Shown one piece after another: positions 51,835 to 61,858 of a DNA stretch of 64,000 bases (positions are counted from its first letter, which is position 1; the number at the start of each line of letters is the position of its first letter). This DNA is from Spirochaetota bacterium. Its GTDB lineage: Bacteria > Spirochaetota > UBA4802 > UBA5550. Position numbers and translations under genes: made by a program. The notes beneath the pieces are model-generated. The model had not been told where the DNA came from. It did not search any database and saw nothing but the letters and a program-made list of their open reading frames with translations. The stretch lies in the NCBI GenBank assembly GCA_017999915.1, contig JAGNKX010000011.1, forward strand, positions 137,258 through 201,257. Direction: 5' to 3'.

Positions 51835-53094
51835 TTATATGAAGCGCCTGATATAGTCGCGGATCGCTTCCTGCAGCAATTCCCGGAAGATGGGGTCCTT
51901 CTCCCTGGTGTACAGGTCGAAGAGGCCCATGAGGGATGTCTTGTCATTGATGCGCCGCACGGCGTAGAGCGCCGCCGATTTGACATACACTTCCTCGTTC
52001 CGCTCAAGGACCTCGAAGAGGCACGCCAGGGCCTGGCGGTTGCGGAAATTTCCGATGGAGTTGCACGCCTCGGCACGGACGCGGAAATCCGAGTCCTTCA
52101 GGGCGTGATGCAGGGCCGAAAACGCCTGCTGGCTCCCGGAAAAGCCGAGGACGTAGGCCGACTTTATCCTGAGTCCCAGGTTCGAGTCGTTCAGGAGGAT
52201 CTTTTCCAGGCCCCTGATATCGCCCACCCGCCGCATCGAGGAAAGGGTCTCGATCATGAGATCCTTGATCTCATTGTCCTCCTCGGCGAGGAGCCGCAGC
52301 GACAGGGGGTTGACCGATGCGGCGGAGCCGATGAGGCTAATCGCCTTGACGCTCTCGCTGCGGACATCCCGGTTCCTGTCGTTCATCGTCACGTGCAGCA
52401 CGTTCAGGCCGTTGCCGTCGCGCATGGCGCCGATCGCCTCGATGGCGGCGATCCGGACCTCGTCGTTTTTATCTCCCATCGCGGCACCCCTGACCAGGGC
52501 CAGCGACTCCGTGATCCTGTTCTCCTTGAGGCAGTTCAGCACGTAAATCCGTATCGACTTGTTCTCGTCGCGGAGGAGGCCCGTCAGCGAAGGGTAAAAC
52601 CGCTGGTCGAAGAGATAGTTCATGGCCTCGATGAAATAGATCCGGTGCACCGGGACCGGGCTGTTGACCATCTTCAGAATCACCGGGAACAGCCGGTCAT
52701 CGCCGACTCTCTTGAGCGCCCGGGCCGCGCTTTTCCTCACCGCGTAGTGCGAGCTGACGAGATGCTCCGCCAGGGGCAGAACGAAGCTGCGGTCGTTGAA
52801 TTCCGACATGGCGTCGATGACGCGCACGATGGTGCTCTCCCGCACCGCGCCGTCGAGCTCCTTGACCCAGCGCGCGGATACCTCGCGGGGCGGATAGGAG
52901 CGCAGCTTCTTGATCAGCTCCTGCTTCGCCGCATCATCGGTCTCGTCAAGGATACCGGCAACAAGGCCGGCAATCTCCCGCTCCGCGCTCTTTTCGTTCG
53001 CGAGGAGGACATTACGCCCGGCCGCCGCCGCCAGTAATGCGGCGGCGATGAACGACAGGGAGATCATGAGAAAAGTTTTTCTTTTTCTGTTCAT
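51835..53094 (-). CDS. Exported HEAT-repeat protein
   Basis: A 419-residue protein with an N-terminal membrane or signal helix (FLMISLSFIAAALLAAAA) and about ten HEAT-like repeats, for example AVRKSAARALKRVGDDRLFP, EVRIAAIEAIGAMRDGNGL, DVRSESVKAISLIGSAASVN and RVRAEACNSIGNFRNRQALA. Such repeats form curved scaffolds for protein contacts. It is followed directly by the unknown 51021 gene. The role is unknown. Confidence 0.88.
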   Translation of the reverse strand: MNRKRKTFLMISLSFIAAALLAAAAGRNVLLANEKSAEREIAGLVAGILDETDDAAKQELIKKLRSYPPREVSARWVKELDGAVRESTIVRVIDAMSEFNDRSFVLPLAEHLVSSHYAVRKSAARALKRVGDDRLFPVILKMVNSPVPVHRIYFIEAMNYLFDQRFYPSLTGLLRDENKSIRIYVLNCLKENRITESLALVRGAAMGDKNDEVRIAAIEAIGAMRDGNGLNVLHVTMNDRNRDVRSESVKAISLIGSAASVNPLSLRLLAEEDNEIKDLMIETLSSMRRVGDIRGLEKILLNDSNLGLRIKSAYVLGFSGSQQAFSALHHALKDSDFRVRAEACNSIGNFRNRQALACLFEVLERNEEVYVKSAALYAVRRINDKTSLMGLFDLYTREKDPIFRELLQEAIRDYIRRFI

Positions 53095-53122
53095 GGCATG
53101 GTGCGATTAATAGTTGAAAAGG

Positions 53123-53256
53123 TTCTCGCAGAGACGCAGGGGCGCAGAGCAAAAACAGGGAATTAATACATTTTTTAAGATCAATTTTCTACTTTTCAAG
53201 TTATAAATATCATTTGAAAATTATCAAGACCCTGCGACTCAGCGCCTCTGCGAAAA
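53123..53256. repeat. Inverted-repeat intergenic element
   Basis: TTCTCGCAGAGACGCAGG (53123 on) and its imperfect complement ending CGCCTCTGCGAAAA (53256) face each other across an AT-rich centre. The pairing is about 19 of 25. This GCAGAGnCGC pattern is common in dispersed intergenic repeats. Confidence 0.65.
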
Positions 53257-53273
53257 CTATTCTTTTTTTAATG

Positions 53274-53882
53274 TTATTTCAATACGCCGTAGAGATAGTT
53301 CTTCGCTATAATCGAGATGAGATCCTGGTCAAGGGCATTCTGCTTCGACAGTTCGCATTCGTACACCACCAGCATGACGCCGCCGACGATCATCATCGAC
53401 GTTATCTTGGGGTCCAGGGTCTGCTTGTACACGCCCCGGGCCATCAAGTCTTCCACTTCGCGGGCCACATATTTTGCTATTGACGAGACGGCCTTGCTGA
53501 CCTGAACATTGACGTCCTCATCGACGCCGACAATTTCCTTGTATATGAGCTTGATGACAATGGGCTCTCCCAGCAGAACGGAGATGCATGACATCAGGCG
53601 CTTGTTTATGAATTCCAGTACCGCTTCGGTGCCCGGATTGCCGCTGAAAAACTCGTTGAAATCATCCTGATCGAAGATGTCCTCAATGTTTTCGAGCACG
53701 TCATCCAGAATGGCGTAGAGGATCTCCTTCTTGTTTCTGAAGTACTGGTACACGGTGCCCCGGGCAATGTCCAGTTTCTCGCATACCTGCCCGATGTGGG
53801 TGCTCTGGAACCCCTTTTCAATGAACATCTGCTTGGCGGTATCGACGATCTGCTGTTTTCTTCTTTCTCCTTTTGGTGGCAT
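53274..53882 (-). CDS. TetR-family transcriptional regulator
   Basis: A 202-residue regulator. The HTH lies at residues 8-54: KQQIVDTAKQMFIEKGFQST, HIGQVCEKLDIARGTVYQYF, RNKKEILYAILDDVLENIE. The rest is the helical ligand domain. GAGGGAGCAGGC precedes the ATG. There is no obvious target next to it; a small reading frame precedes it. Confidence 0.9.
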   Translation of the reverse strand: MPPKGERRKQQIVDTAKQMFIEKGFQSTHIGQVCEKLDIARGTVYQYFRNKKEILYAILDDVLENIEDIFDQDDFNEFFSGNPGTEAVLEFINKRLMSCISVLLGEPIVIKLIYKEIVGVDEDVNVQVSKAVSSIAKYVAREVEDLMARGVYKQTLDPKITSMMIVGGVMLVVYECELSKQNALDQDLISIIAKNYLYGVLK

Positions 53883-53898
53883 GCCTGCTCCCTCACAA

Positions 53899-54030
53899 TT
53901 ACCTTAAAGTCCTTGTGCGTTTTTCATCAGAACTGCTTTTCAATATCTCTATCTCTTCCTTAATAGGAACCAGTGAATCTTTCAATTCCCGGATGATCCG
54001 CTCGGCTTTTTCCTGTAATTCCCTGCTCAT
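53899..54030 (-). CDS. Possible small protein, 43 residues
   Basis: A short, charged, helical frame (MSRELQEKAERIIRELKDSL, then VPIKEEIEILKSS) ends 16 bases before the TetR start on the same strand. Amphipathic spacing suggests a coiled coil. The ribosome site is weak, so expression is uncertain. Confidence 0.3.
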   Translation of the reverse strand: MSRELQEKAERIIRELKDSLVPIKEEIEILKSSSDEKRTRTLR

Positions 54031-54674
54031 TGACCGTTCTTTTTTTATTGATGTAATGTGACCGGACTTGCGGTGCCTGCAATCCATTTCTTCCGCTGAC
54101 ACGGATGGCTGCGGGAAAATACGCTGTATAATGATCCGGCGATAAACAAATCCTTTATGTTTACTTATCGATTTAAATCAATAACCTCTTTAGATACAAA
54201 TGGACCCATAACATGAACAAATTGTGAATATTTCAAAAAACGACCATCACAGCCGCCCCATTTCACTGGATTGTTGATACTTAATCTACGGGGGGAACGA
54301 TTTATCCTTTGTTGATAATTATTCACCACCAAGGAATTAGATATAAAATTTAATATATGTCATTTATTGAAACAATGTTTATGAAACAACAAACTGCAAT
54401 ATGGGGTCAACAATTTTTCATTAATATCCAGTTTTTTTATCATGTGCATAAGGTGGAGATTTTTCATCGAAAATAGATAGATTTAACAGAAATAGTGTTA
54501 AGAATGAAGATTCCGCACTATTCATATTTTCTGCTGTTGTTAATTCGATTATTTGTTTGAAATCAGGGAGTTGCGGGAAAACCACGGCCCCTGTGACTAA
54601 TGCAGGCATATCACCAGGGGCTGCGGACAACCAGGGAACGAGTATTGATTCCTCAAACCGTGACCGTAGGAATT
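54031..54674. other. AT-rich intergenic region without a supported gene
   Basis: About 640 bases markedly richer in AT than the flanks. A 69-codon reverse frame at 54421-54630 lacks a ribosome site and recognisable sequence. A TTTATTGAAACAATGTTTATGAAACA stretch near 54363 is only weakly symmetric. Possibly decayed or foreign DNA. Confidence 0.4.
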
Positions 54675-54944
54675 TTACGCGCAGGTATTGACATTGGTCC
54701 CGGGAGTATTGTGATTTGATTCGATTCTCAACCGTGACCCGATGATCATATACAGAAAATTCTGTACCTCCTGCAGGTTCATCATCGCTTCCTTCAGCAT
54801 TTTGTCATTAATGCTGTCCTGCCGCGGATAGTCAGTGGCGACATCGGGATTCTTTTCACCGATGAGCTTGCCGGGATACGCATCGGAACTGTCAATTGAT
54901 CGCGGTATTGAATATGGGGTGTTTGTTATTAATGTGACATCCAT
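54675..54944 (-). CDS. Small protein of unknown function, 89 residues
   Basis: The ATG at 54944 (MDVTLITNTPYSIPRS) follows GGAGGCAAAGGA at good spacing; an earlier ATG at 54959 lacks such a site. The protein is polar, with a helical part DKMLKEAMMNLQEVQNFLYM. No signal peptide, no known domain. Confidence 0.5.
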   Translation of the reverse strand: MDVTLITNTPYSIPRSIDSSDAYPGKLIGEKNPDVATDYPRQDSINDKMLKEAMMNLQEVQNFLYMIIGSRLRIESNHNTPGTNVNTCA

Positions 54945-55010
54945 TTCCTTTGCCTCCATCCTTGGAGTTTTTCTATTTTTATAATCGACAGATTTTATTT
55001 TTTTTATCAA

Positions 55011-55468
55011 AAAAAATTTTTTTATTTATGGACAAAAATCATACATTTGTTCAAATATTAGAATTGTTGGGAAACTGGCGTTTCCAGCTTGCAGGCACCC
55101 ACTTCGAACTTGCTCGGCTCGGCGCAGGCAGTGCGGCGCTGCGGGGCTTTTTAAGAGGCTTCGCCCTTAAAACCCCACAAAAAGTTATGCAACAAGTCCA
55201 ATGAATATTTCAATACAGAAGATTTCCGATGGACCCCTGCTATTTGAGGGAACTACCTTTAAATGGAAAAAAGCCATTATCGCAGTGAGCTTCATTTATA
55301 GTAATTATTACTTGACAATTGAATTTGCTTAACAATTATCCATTTTCTTAATCGGAAGATTGGAGTTTATCATTTGCTCAACCGGCGGCCCTCTGACAGC
55401 AACCGGATCCGGAAAATAAAAAAAATATAAATATGAACCATTACCTAAAATTTGCTTCAGGAGTACGT
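55011..55468. other. Intergenic region with a repeat-edge and hairpin
   Basis: There is no gene. At 55143-55176 GGGGCTTTTTAAG pairs with CTTAAAACCCC around GGCTTCGCC, followed at 55187 by GCAACAAGTCC, a near copy of the edge of the 27.4 kb element. The remaining sequence before plsC is AT-rich and should contain its promoter. Confidence 0.5.
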
Positions 55469-56227
55469 ATGAGAGACAACAAGATACTTTACAACCTGTA
55501 TCAAGTGTATAAATACCTGGTATTTTTCCCTCTCCTGGGTATGTTCATCACGCTGGACTTCATCGTGATATTCATCTTTCTGTTCACCGCCAGCGAGCGC
55601 TCCATTCAAATAGCGGGCATCGTCTGGGCCCGCTTCAACAGCTTCATAACGCCGATGTTCGTAAAGGTCTTCGGCGCGGAAAACATCGACCCCGCCCAAT
55701 CCTATGTCATCGTCGCCAACCACCAGAGCCAGTATGACATCTTCGTCATATACGGCTGGCTCCCCATCGACTTCCGCTGGGTCATGAAGATGGAGCTCCG
55801 GAAGGTCCCCATCCTCGGCTATTACTGCTACAAGGCGGGACACATCTACATCGACCGCTCCAACAGCAAGGGCGCCATCGATTCCATAAACGCCGCGAAG
55901 TCGAAGATGAAGAACGGGACATCGGTCGTCTTCTTTCCGGAAGGGACCAGGAGCGCCACGGGAGAGCTCCTCGAATTCAAGAAAGGGGCCTTCAAGTTCG
56001 CCATCGACCTGGGCCTGCCGGTCCTGCCGGTCACCATCATAGGGACAAAGGAGATCCTTCCCACCAACACCATCGGCCTCTTCCCCGGCAACGCGAAGAT
56101 GATCATTCACAAGCCCATCGATATCGCCGGGTACACGGAACAAAACATAGAAGACCTCATGGCCAGGGCGAAACAGAGCATCCGGCAGGGGCTGGAAAAC
56201 AATGACGGCCGGAAACCCGATGCGTGA
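55469..56227 (+). CDS. plsC: 1-acyl-sn-glycerol-3-phosphate acyltransferase
   Basis: A 252-residue membrane acyltransferase that makes phosphatidic acid. A membrane helix lies near residues 18-42. The catalytic HxxxxD motif reads NHQSQYD near residue 88, and the glycerol-phosphate motif reads FFPEGTRSATGE near 160. VLPVTIIGTKEILP is motif IV. The start at 55469 follows CAGGAG at five bases; an ATG at 55433 is in frame without a ribosome site. The stop overlaps the tldD start. Confidence 0.93.
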   Translation: MRDNKILYNLYQVYKYLVFFPLLGMFITLDFIVIFIFLFTASERSIQIAGIVWARFNSFITPMFVKVFGAENIDPAQSYVIVANHQSQYDIFVIYGWLPIDFRWVMKMELRKVPILGYYCYKAGHIYIDRSNSKGAIDSINAAKSKMKNGTSVVFFPEGTRSATGELLEFKKGAFKFAIDLGLPVLPVTIIGTKEILPTNTIGLFPGNAKMIIHKPIDIAGYTEQNIEDLMARAKQSIRQGLENNDGRKPDA

Positions 56228-57608
56228 GGGCCTTGACAGAGCCATCTCCCGGGCGCGCGCCCTCCTCTCGGTGTGCCCCTGCGAATTCGCGGAGATACGC
56301 CTCAGCGCCAGCACGGGAACATCCATATCATTATCGGGGGAACAGGTGGAGACCTTTTCCTCCGGCGACACCGTCGGCGGCTCCGTCCGGGTCCTCAACA
56401 ACGGGGCCTGGGGCTTCATCTCCTTCAACGACCTCTCCGATATCGAGCGGCATTTCAGGCAGGGCATCGCCATCTCGTCGTCCCTGGGCCTGACCGAAAA
56501 GACGCGGATACGCCGTGCAAACGCGGTGCGAAAGCATTTCGCCACGACCATGGGAAAGAACTTCACACGGATCCCCCTGGACGAGAAATTCCGCCTCATC
56601 AGCGGCTATAACGGGATACTGCGATCATCCTCGAAAATCCAGACGACCCGCGCGGTATACCGCGATGTCATCAGCGAATACGCCTACCTGAACTCCGAGG
56701 GATCGGAAATAACCTATGACCGCGCCTACTGCGGCGTCCAGCTCTCCTCGGTGGCGCGGGACGGCTCCGTCATCCAGCCCTACGGGGAATCCGTGTCCGG
56801 CTACGGCGGCTACGAGATCGCGGAGGGGCGTGACGACCTTGCCGATGCCGTGGTAAAAATCGCCGTTGACCTCCTCTCCGCAGAGCCGGTCCCCGGGGGC
56901 ACCTACCGCGTCGTCGCCGACCAGAAGCTCGCCGGCGTGTTCATCCACGAGGCCTTCGGCCACCTCTCCGAGGCCGACTTCGTCCACGAGAACGAGAGGC
57001 TCCGGGAGGTGATGGTCTTCGGGAAAGAGTTCGGCCCCCCGGAGCTCTCCGTGGTCGACTGCGGGGACATGCCGGAGCTTTCAGGCTACATTCCCTTTGA
57101 CGACGAAGGGGTCCTTCCGTGCGAAACCAGGCTCATCACGAACGGCCTCCTCTCCGGGAGGCTCCATTCCCGCGAGACGGCTGAAAAAATGGGAGAGGAG
57201 ACGACCGGCAACGCCAGGGCCATCGGCGTCATGAACCAGCCCATCGTGCGCATGACCAACACCTACATCGAGAACGGCGACCACAGCCGCGAGACGATAC
57301 TGGACGCCGCGGGCGACGGCGTGTACGCCGCCGGCATGATCGGCGGGGAGACCAACCTGGAGATGTTCACCTTCACCTCCGCCTACGGCTACGAGATCAG
57401 GAACGGAAAACCGGGAAAGATGTACAAGGACATCGTCCTCACCGGCAATGTCTTCACCACCCTGCGCAATATCGACATGATCGGAAACGACCGCCGGATG
57501 TTCGGAGGCCTGGGGGGGTGCGGCAAGGGCGGCCAGGGGCCCCTGCCGGTCTCCTTCGGCGGCCCCCATCTCCTGATTAAAGACGTCCTCATAGGAGGCG
57601 CCCAGTGA
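56202..57608 (+). CDS. tldD: TldD/PmbA family metallopeptidase, TldD-type
   Basis: A 468-residue peptidase. The zinc motif HEAFGHLSEADF (HExxxH) is near residue 248, the active version found in TldD. Flanking family sequence includes IHEAFGH, PFDDEGVLPCETRLITNGLLSGRLHSRETAEKMG in pieces, and TGNARAI. With PmbA (TldE), encoded next with a four-base overlap, it forms a heterodimer that degrades or matures small peptides. The ATG at 56202 lies inside plsC; an alternative ATG is at 56220. Confidence 0.93.
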   Translation: MTAGNPMREGLDRAISRARALLSVCPCEFAEIRLSASTGTSISLSGEQVETFSSGDTVGGSVRVLNNGAWGFISFNDLSDIERHFRQGIAISSSLGLTEKTRIRRANAVRKHFATTMGKNFTRIPLDEKFRLISGYNGILRSSSKIQTTRAVYRDVISEYAYLNSEGSEITYDRAYCGVQLSSVARDGSVIQPYGESVSGYGGYEIAEGRDDLADAVVKIAVDLLSAEPVPGGTYRVVADQKLAGVFIHEAFGHLSEADFVHENERLREVMVFGKEFGPPELSVVDCGDMPELSGYIPFDDEGVLPCETRLITNGLLSGRLHSRETAEKMGEETTGNARAIGVMNQPIVRMTNTYIENGDHSRETILDAAGDGVYAAGMIGGETNLEMFTFTSAYGYEIRNGKPGKMYKDIVLTGNVFTTLRNIDMIGNDRRMFGGLGGCGKGGQGPLPVSFGGPHLLIKDVLIGGAQ

Positions 57609-58897
57609 TCGAGCGGATACGGGACAGGCTATCGGGCAAGGCGCGCTGGTTCGACATCATCGAGGTCCGGGGATCGGGCATGCCCATATCCTTCGCCAAC
57701 AACAGGCTCCACGCGGTCACGGAGCGGCACAACAGCGGATACGGCGTGCGGGTGAACGTGGACGGCAAGACCGGCTTTTCCTACACCAATGATCCGACCC
57801 GCCTGGAGGAAACGGCGGACCGGGCCCTGACCCTCTCGGCCTGGGGCGACAGCGAGGATTTCGATCTCCCCGCGAAGTCCGCCAGGGCCTTCGAGCCCTA
57901 TGACGGCGCCATCGAGCGCTTCGACCCGGCCGATGAGATCGAACGGGCCCGGGAGACCATCGCGGCGATCACCGGCCGGTTCCCCGGGGCCACCGTGGAC
58001 ATGACCGTGAGCAGGTCGGCGGGGTCCATGCGCATCGTCAACTCCAGCGGCCTGGACCTCTCCTACCGCAGCAGCCGCTACTCGGTTTCCATCGGGGCGA
58101 CGCTGATCCTCGACGACGGCGCCAGGATCGACGCGGGGGAGAGCGCCTCCTTTCTCGCCCCCGCCCCCTGCGGCAATCTCGGATCGGCGATCATCGGCAA
58201 GATCGAGGCGGCCCTGTCGACGCGGAAGCTCCGCAGCGGCCGGGTCCCGGTGATCCTTTCGCCCCGCGCCTTCGCCCGCGTCATCGGCATCATGACCGGC
58301 GGGCTGAACGCGAAAGCGGTCTGGAAGGGCATATCCCCCTTCGCGGACAAGCGGGGCGCCGCGCTCTTCAACAGCTCCCTGACGGTGCGCGACGATCCGG
58401 AGGTGCCCGGCTCGCCCTACAGTTATCCCTTTGACGACGAGGGGGTCACGGCCGGGGACAAGCGCCTGGTCGACCGGGGCAGGATAGAGAACTTCATCAC
58501 CGACCTGAAATACGCGCAGAAATTGAACCTGACCCCCGGCGGCAACGGGGCCCGGGGCTATTCGTCGCTCCCCTATCCCTCCTACAGCAACATCGTCATA
58601 GAGCCGGGGCGCGACGGCAGGGAAGGCATAATCCGCGGCGTTTCCCGGGGCATCCTGGTGGAGCAGTTCATCGGCCTGGGCCAGTCGAACACCCTGACCG
58701 GCGACTTTTCCGGGAACCTGGAGCTCGCCTATCTCATCGAGAACGGTGCCATCAGGGGCCGCGTCAAGGACTGCATGATATCGGACAACCTGTTCAGGCT
58801 CCTTGCCGGAGATATCGTCCTGAGCGCCGAGCGCGAGCGGATCGGCTCCGTGCTGGCGCCCTATGTCCTGTTTCCCTCGGTGAATTTCACGGGGTGA
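57605..58897 (+). CDS. pmbA: PmbA/TldE family metallopeptidase subunit
   Basis: A 430-residue protein of the same fold as TldD but without the HExxxH zinc site, as expected for TldE. Typical sequence includes NSSGLDLSYRSSRYSVSIG, PFDDEGVTAGDKRLVDRG and RGILVEQFIGLGQSNTLTGDFSGN read in pieces. It starts at a GTG overlapping the tldD stop (GTGA), so the two are translationally coupled. Confidence 0.93.
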   Translation: MIERIRDRLSGKARWFDIIEVRGSGMPISFANNRLHAVTERHNSGYGVRVNVDGKTGFSYTNDPTRLEETADRALTLSAWGDSEDFDLPAKSARAFEPYDGAIERFDPADEIERARETIAAITGRFPGATVDMTVSRSAGSMRIVNSSGLDLSYRSSRYSVSIGATLILDDGARIDAGESASFLAPAPCGNLGSAIIGKIEAALSTRKLRSGRVPVILSPRAFARVIGIMTGGLNAKAVWKGISPFADKRGAALFNSSLTVRDDPEVPGSPYSYPFDDEGVTAGDKRLVDRGRIENFITDLKYAQKLNLTPGGNGARGYSSLPYPSYSNIVIEPGRDGREGIIRGVSRGILVEQFIGLGQSNTLTGDFSGNLELAYLIENGAIRGRVKDCMISDNLFRLLAGDIVLSAERERIGSVLAPYVLFPSVNFTG

Positions 58898-59014
58898 TAA
58901 AACCCGCCGGGCACCCTCGCTAACGGCTGACCAGTACTTACCTTATATATCCCCCCGTCCCCCAGTGGGGGCGTGAGTGATAGAATTCCTTGTGGAAAAA
59001 AGAAACTTTATTAT

Positions 59015-59086
59015 GGGCACCTCTAAAAATTAGAATTTTCAATATATCAACATTGAAAAATTCTAATTTTTACACTGAAAGTGCCC
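59015..59086. repeat. Long AT-rich hairpin with GGGCAC/GTGCCC ends
   Basis: Arms of about 20 bases (AAAAATTAGAATTTTCAAT and its near-exact complement) are nested inside GGGCAC and GTGCCC. One base is bulged. It lies in the 490-base gap after pmbA, which holds no gene. Confidence 0.75.
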
Positions 59087-59088
59087 AC

Positions 59089-59125
59089 AAGGGAACATCC
59101 AAATTTGATTTTTCGAGGTTCCCTT
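59089..59125. repeat. AAGGGAAC/GTTCCCTT hairpin
   Basis: Directly after the larger hairpin, AAGGGAAC pairs with GTTCCCTT around a 21-base loop. The two structures may be parts of one dispersed repeat or a bidirectional terminator. Confidence 0.65.
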
Positions 59126-59388
59126 ATATTAATCAAATTATTATGACATTCTATCGAGTATTTTAGAGATGCACAAAATTTCATTTATGCGGTATACCTA
59201 ACGCAGACTGGAGTACTGTTATACACGCCCCCTCCGGGGGTCGGGGGGGCATTATCTTAGCTGATAGGATACAACCATGTAATGGAAGTGAGGCGGGTGA
59301 GGATAAAAAATAATTATCGACAAACCACGGTAATGATATATATTTCACCTGAGATTTTGATTATTACCCTGGAGCAACGATCCGGCCA

Positions 59389-61791
59389 ATGAGTAAAACA
59401 TCAAAAACATACATGGCGACGATCCCCCTCCTCCTTATCGGGCTCATGGCGGGATTCAGCGCGTCAGCATCGGCCCAGATCGACAAGAACAAGCTATTCA
59501 GCCATTACAAGAAGCGCCCGAAGATAGCCCTGGTCCTCTCGGGGGGCGGCGCCAAGGGCATCGCCCACGTGGGAGTCCTGAAGATCATCGAAAAGACCGG
59601 GCTCCAGGTCGACTTCATCACCGGCACGAGCATGGGGAGCATCGTGGGCGGGCTCTACGCGTCGGGCTACACCGCCGACATGCTGGAGCAGCTGGTCCTG
59701 AACATGGACTGGGACGCGATGCTGGCCGACGAGATCTCCCGCCGGAGCACCTCCATAGAGGAAAAGGGGGAACATGACAAGTACATCACCTCCTTCCAGA
59801 TAGCGAAGAAGGGGATCATGCTCCCCACGGGATTCAAGCGGGGACAGCGGCTCACCACCATGATGTCCCAGCTGACCCAGCACGTAAAGGATATAAGCGA
59901 TTTCGACAAGCTCCCCATCCCGTTCCGCTGCATCGGCACCAACATCGTGACCGGCGAGGCCTACGTGCTCAAGAAAGGCTCGCTTTCGGAGGCGATGCGC
60001 GCCAGCATGGCCATCCCGACAATATTCACTCCCATCGAGATCGACGGCCATCTCCTGGTCGACGGCGGCGTCATCAGGAATCTTCCGGTATCAGACGCCC
60101 TCGCCATGGGCGCAGATATCGTCATCGCCGTGGACGTCGGGGCCCCGCTGTACAAGAAAGATGAAATAACATCGGTCATCCAGATCATGGACCAGTCCAT
60201 CAGCTTTCTCGGGTACCGATCGACCAAAAAGGAGCGGAACCTCGCCGATGTCCTCATCATGCCCGACATCAAGGGCTTCAGCTCGAGCGATTTCAACAAG
60301 GGGCGGGAGCTGATCACCGTCGGCGAGGAGGCCGGCCGCCTCATGATCCCGGAGCTTGAGGCGCTGGTGGAACAGCAGAACAGGTACCCGGAGGACCTGC
60401 GAACGCCGACTTTTCCCATCTCGATATTAAGGAAGCTTGATCTGACCGACATCAAGGTGACGCAGAAGCTGAAGATCACCGGCATAGACATCAGGGGGCT
60501 CAACCACGTATCGCGCAACCTGGTGCTGGGAAAGCTCAACCTCACGCCGCCCGCACTGGTCACCGGCGATACCCTGGTCGAGGCCATAGACCGGGTCTAC
60601 GCGAGCGGCTTCTTCCAGCGGGTCACCTACGAGATCGAGCCGGCCGGGGGAGACGGCGTGACCCTCATCATCCGTGTCATCGAGCTGTCAGGCATATTTC
60701 TCAAGGTGGGCCTGAGCTACGATTCGGACATGAGCGCCTCCGTATTGCTGAACATGACCCTCCGGAACCTGGCGGGCAAGGGATCGAAGATATCCATCGA
60801 CGCCCGACTGAGCCAGTACCCCGGCGTGGTGGTTTCCTATTTCATTCACACGGGACTGCGGAAGCCGGGGATCGGGTTCGGCGTGAAATTCCATTATGAC
60901 CAGTATTCCATGAATACGTACAAGGGGGGCGACATCCTGTCGAGCTACAAGTACCACAACTACGGCCCGGACCTCGTGGTTCAGACGGTCATTCTCCAGT
61001 ATATCGCCATCGGCGTCGGCGTTCAGAAGGATTTCACCAACATAACGGCCCATGTGGCGCCAAGCGACCCGAGCCAGAAGGACATCGAGAGCCTGAACCT
61101 CTACGCCTACCTGATGATCGACACCCTTGACAAGACCTTCTATCCCACGTCGGGCTACCAGTTCTACGGCGAGGTTAAATACTTCAGCGATTACCTGCGC
61201 ATGATAAAGCACACCGCGACCTACAAGAACTTTTACAAATACACGGTCAAGATGAAGGGATACATACCCTTCCACAGGCGGTTTGCCATGTTCCTCGGGC
61301 TCACGGGCGCCTTCATCCTGGCAAAGGAGCCGTACTACGTTGCCTATGATTTTAAAGAAGGCGACTGGGGCATATATCGTCGCACCATCCCCTTCATATA
61401 TGAAAACTATTTCGGCGGCCTCAATACCTACACCACGGGGTGCTTTCCCTTCACGGGACTCAATTTCATGCAGATCTACGGCAAGAACGTGCTGGTGGGG
61501 GACGTGGGATTCCAGATCGAGTTCTACAAGGATTTCTTCCTGATTCTCCGGGGCAGCGTGGGCAGGGTCAAGGAAAAATTTATCAACCTGTTCAGGGAGC
61601 ACAATACCGTATATGAGCAATACTACAGCTATTACATTCCGATAAAACATCACCTGAAGAACGACCTCAAATACGGGTACGGCCTGACCCTGGGCTACAA
61701 TTCCATCATAGGGCCCGTGGAGATAACCCTGATGCGGGGAAGCGAGTCGAGAAAGTTCCTCGTGCTGGCGAACATAGGGTATCGTTTTTAA
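59389..61791 (+). CDS. Patatin-like phospholipase with POTRA and outer-membrane barrel (type Vd-like)
   Basis: An 800-residue protein. Signal peptide residues 1-29 (ending ASAQ). The patatin domain lies at about 46-300: oxyanion loop LSGGGAKGIAHVGVL near 51, nucleophile GTSMGS near 80, and catalytic Asp in VDGGVIRNLPV near 224. A single POTRA-like unit (LKITGIDIRGLNHVSRNLVLG, GDTLVEAIDRVYASGFFQRV in pieces) lies at about 365-440, followed by an Omp85-type barrel ending in VLANIGYRF with terminal Phe. This is the PlpD layout of type V secretion, in which the barrel carries the lipase to the cell surface. Confidence 0.93.
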   Translation: MSKTSKTYMATIPLLLIGLMAGFSASASAQIDKNKLFSHYKKRPKIALVLSGGGAKGIAHVGVLKIIEKTGLQVDFITGTSMGSIVGGLYASGYTADMLEQLVLNMDWDAMLADEISRRSTSIEEKGEHDKYITSFQIAKKGIMLPTGFKRGQRLTTMMSQLTQHVKDISDFDKLPIPFRCIGTNIVTGEAYVLKKGSLSEAMRASMAIPTIFTPIEIDGHLLVDGGVIRNLPVSDALAMGADIVIAVDVGAPLYKKDEITSVIQIMDQSISFLGYRSTKKERNLADVLIMPDIKGFSSSDFNKGRELITVGEEAGRLMIPELEALVEQQNRYPEDLRTPTFPISILRKLDLTDIKVTQKLKITGIDIRGLNHVSRNLVLGKLNLTPPALVTGDTLVEAIDRVYASGFFQRVTYEIEPAGGDGVTLIIRVIELSGIFLKVGLSYDSDMSASVLLNMTLRNLAGKGSKISIDARLSQYPGVVVSYFIHTGLRKPGIGFGVKFHYDQYSMNTYKGGDILSSYKYHNYGPDLVVQTVILQYIAIGVGVQKDFTNITAHVAPSDPSQKDIESLNLYAYLMIDTLDKTFYPTSGYQFYGEVKYFSDYLRMIKHTATYKNFYKYTVKMKGYIPFHRRFAMFLGLTGAFILAKEPYYVAYDFKEGDWGIYRRTIPFIYENYFGGLNTYTTGCFPFTGLNFMQIYGKNVLVGDVGFQIEFYKDFFLILRGSVGRVKEKFINLFREHNTVYEQYYSYYIPIKHHLKNDLKYGYGLTLGYNSIIGPVEITLMRGSESRKFLVLANIGYRF

Positions 61792-61858
61792 TTGCCCCTG
61801 CGGGGCGCGTGAATAATCATTTTCATTTACCCCGGGCCGGGAGCTGTTCGGCAATTGT

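Noticed and set aside
53899..54102. Longer 67-codon version of the small frame before tetR
   Set aside because: The upstream 24 codons lack a ribosome site and coding character; only the shorter version is listed, with low confidence.
54421..54630. 69-codon reverse frame in the AT-rich gap
   Set aside because: No ribosome site, no domain, and composition like its non-coding surroundings.
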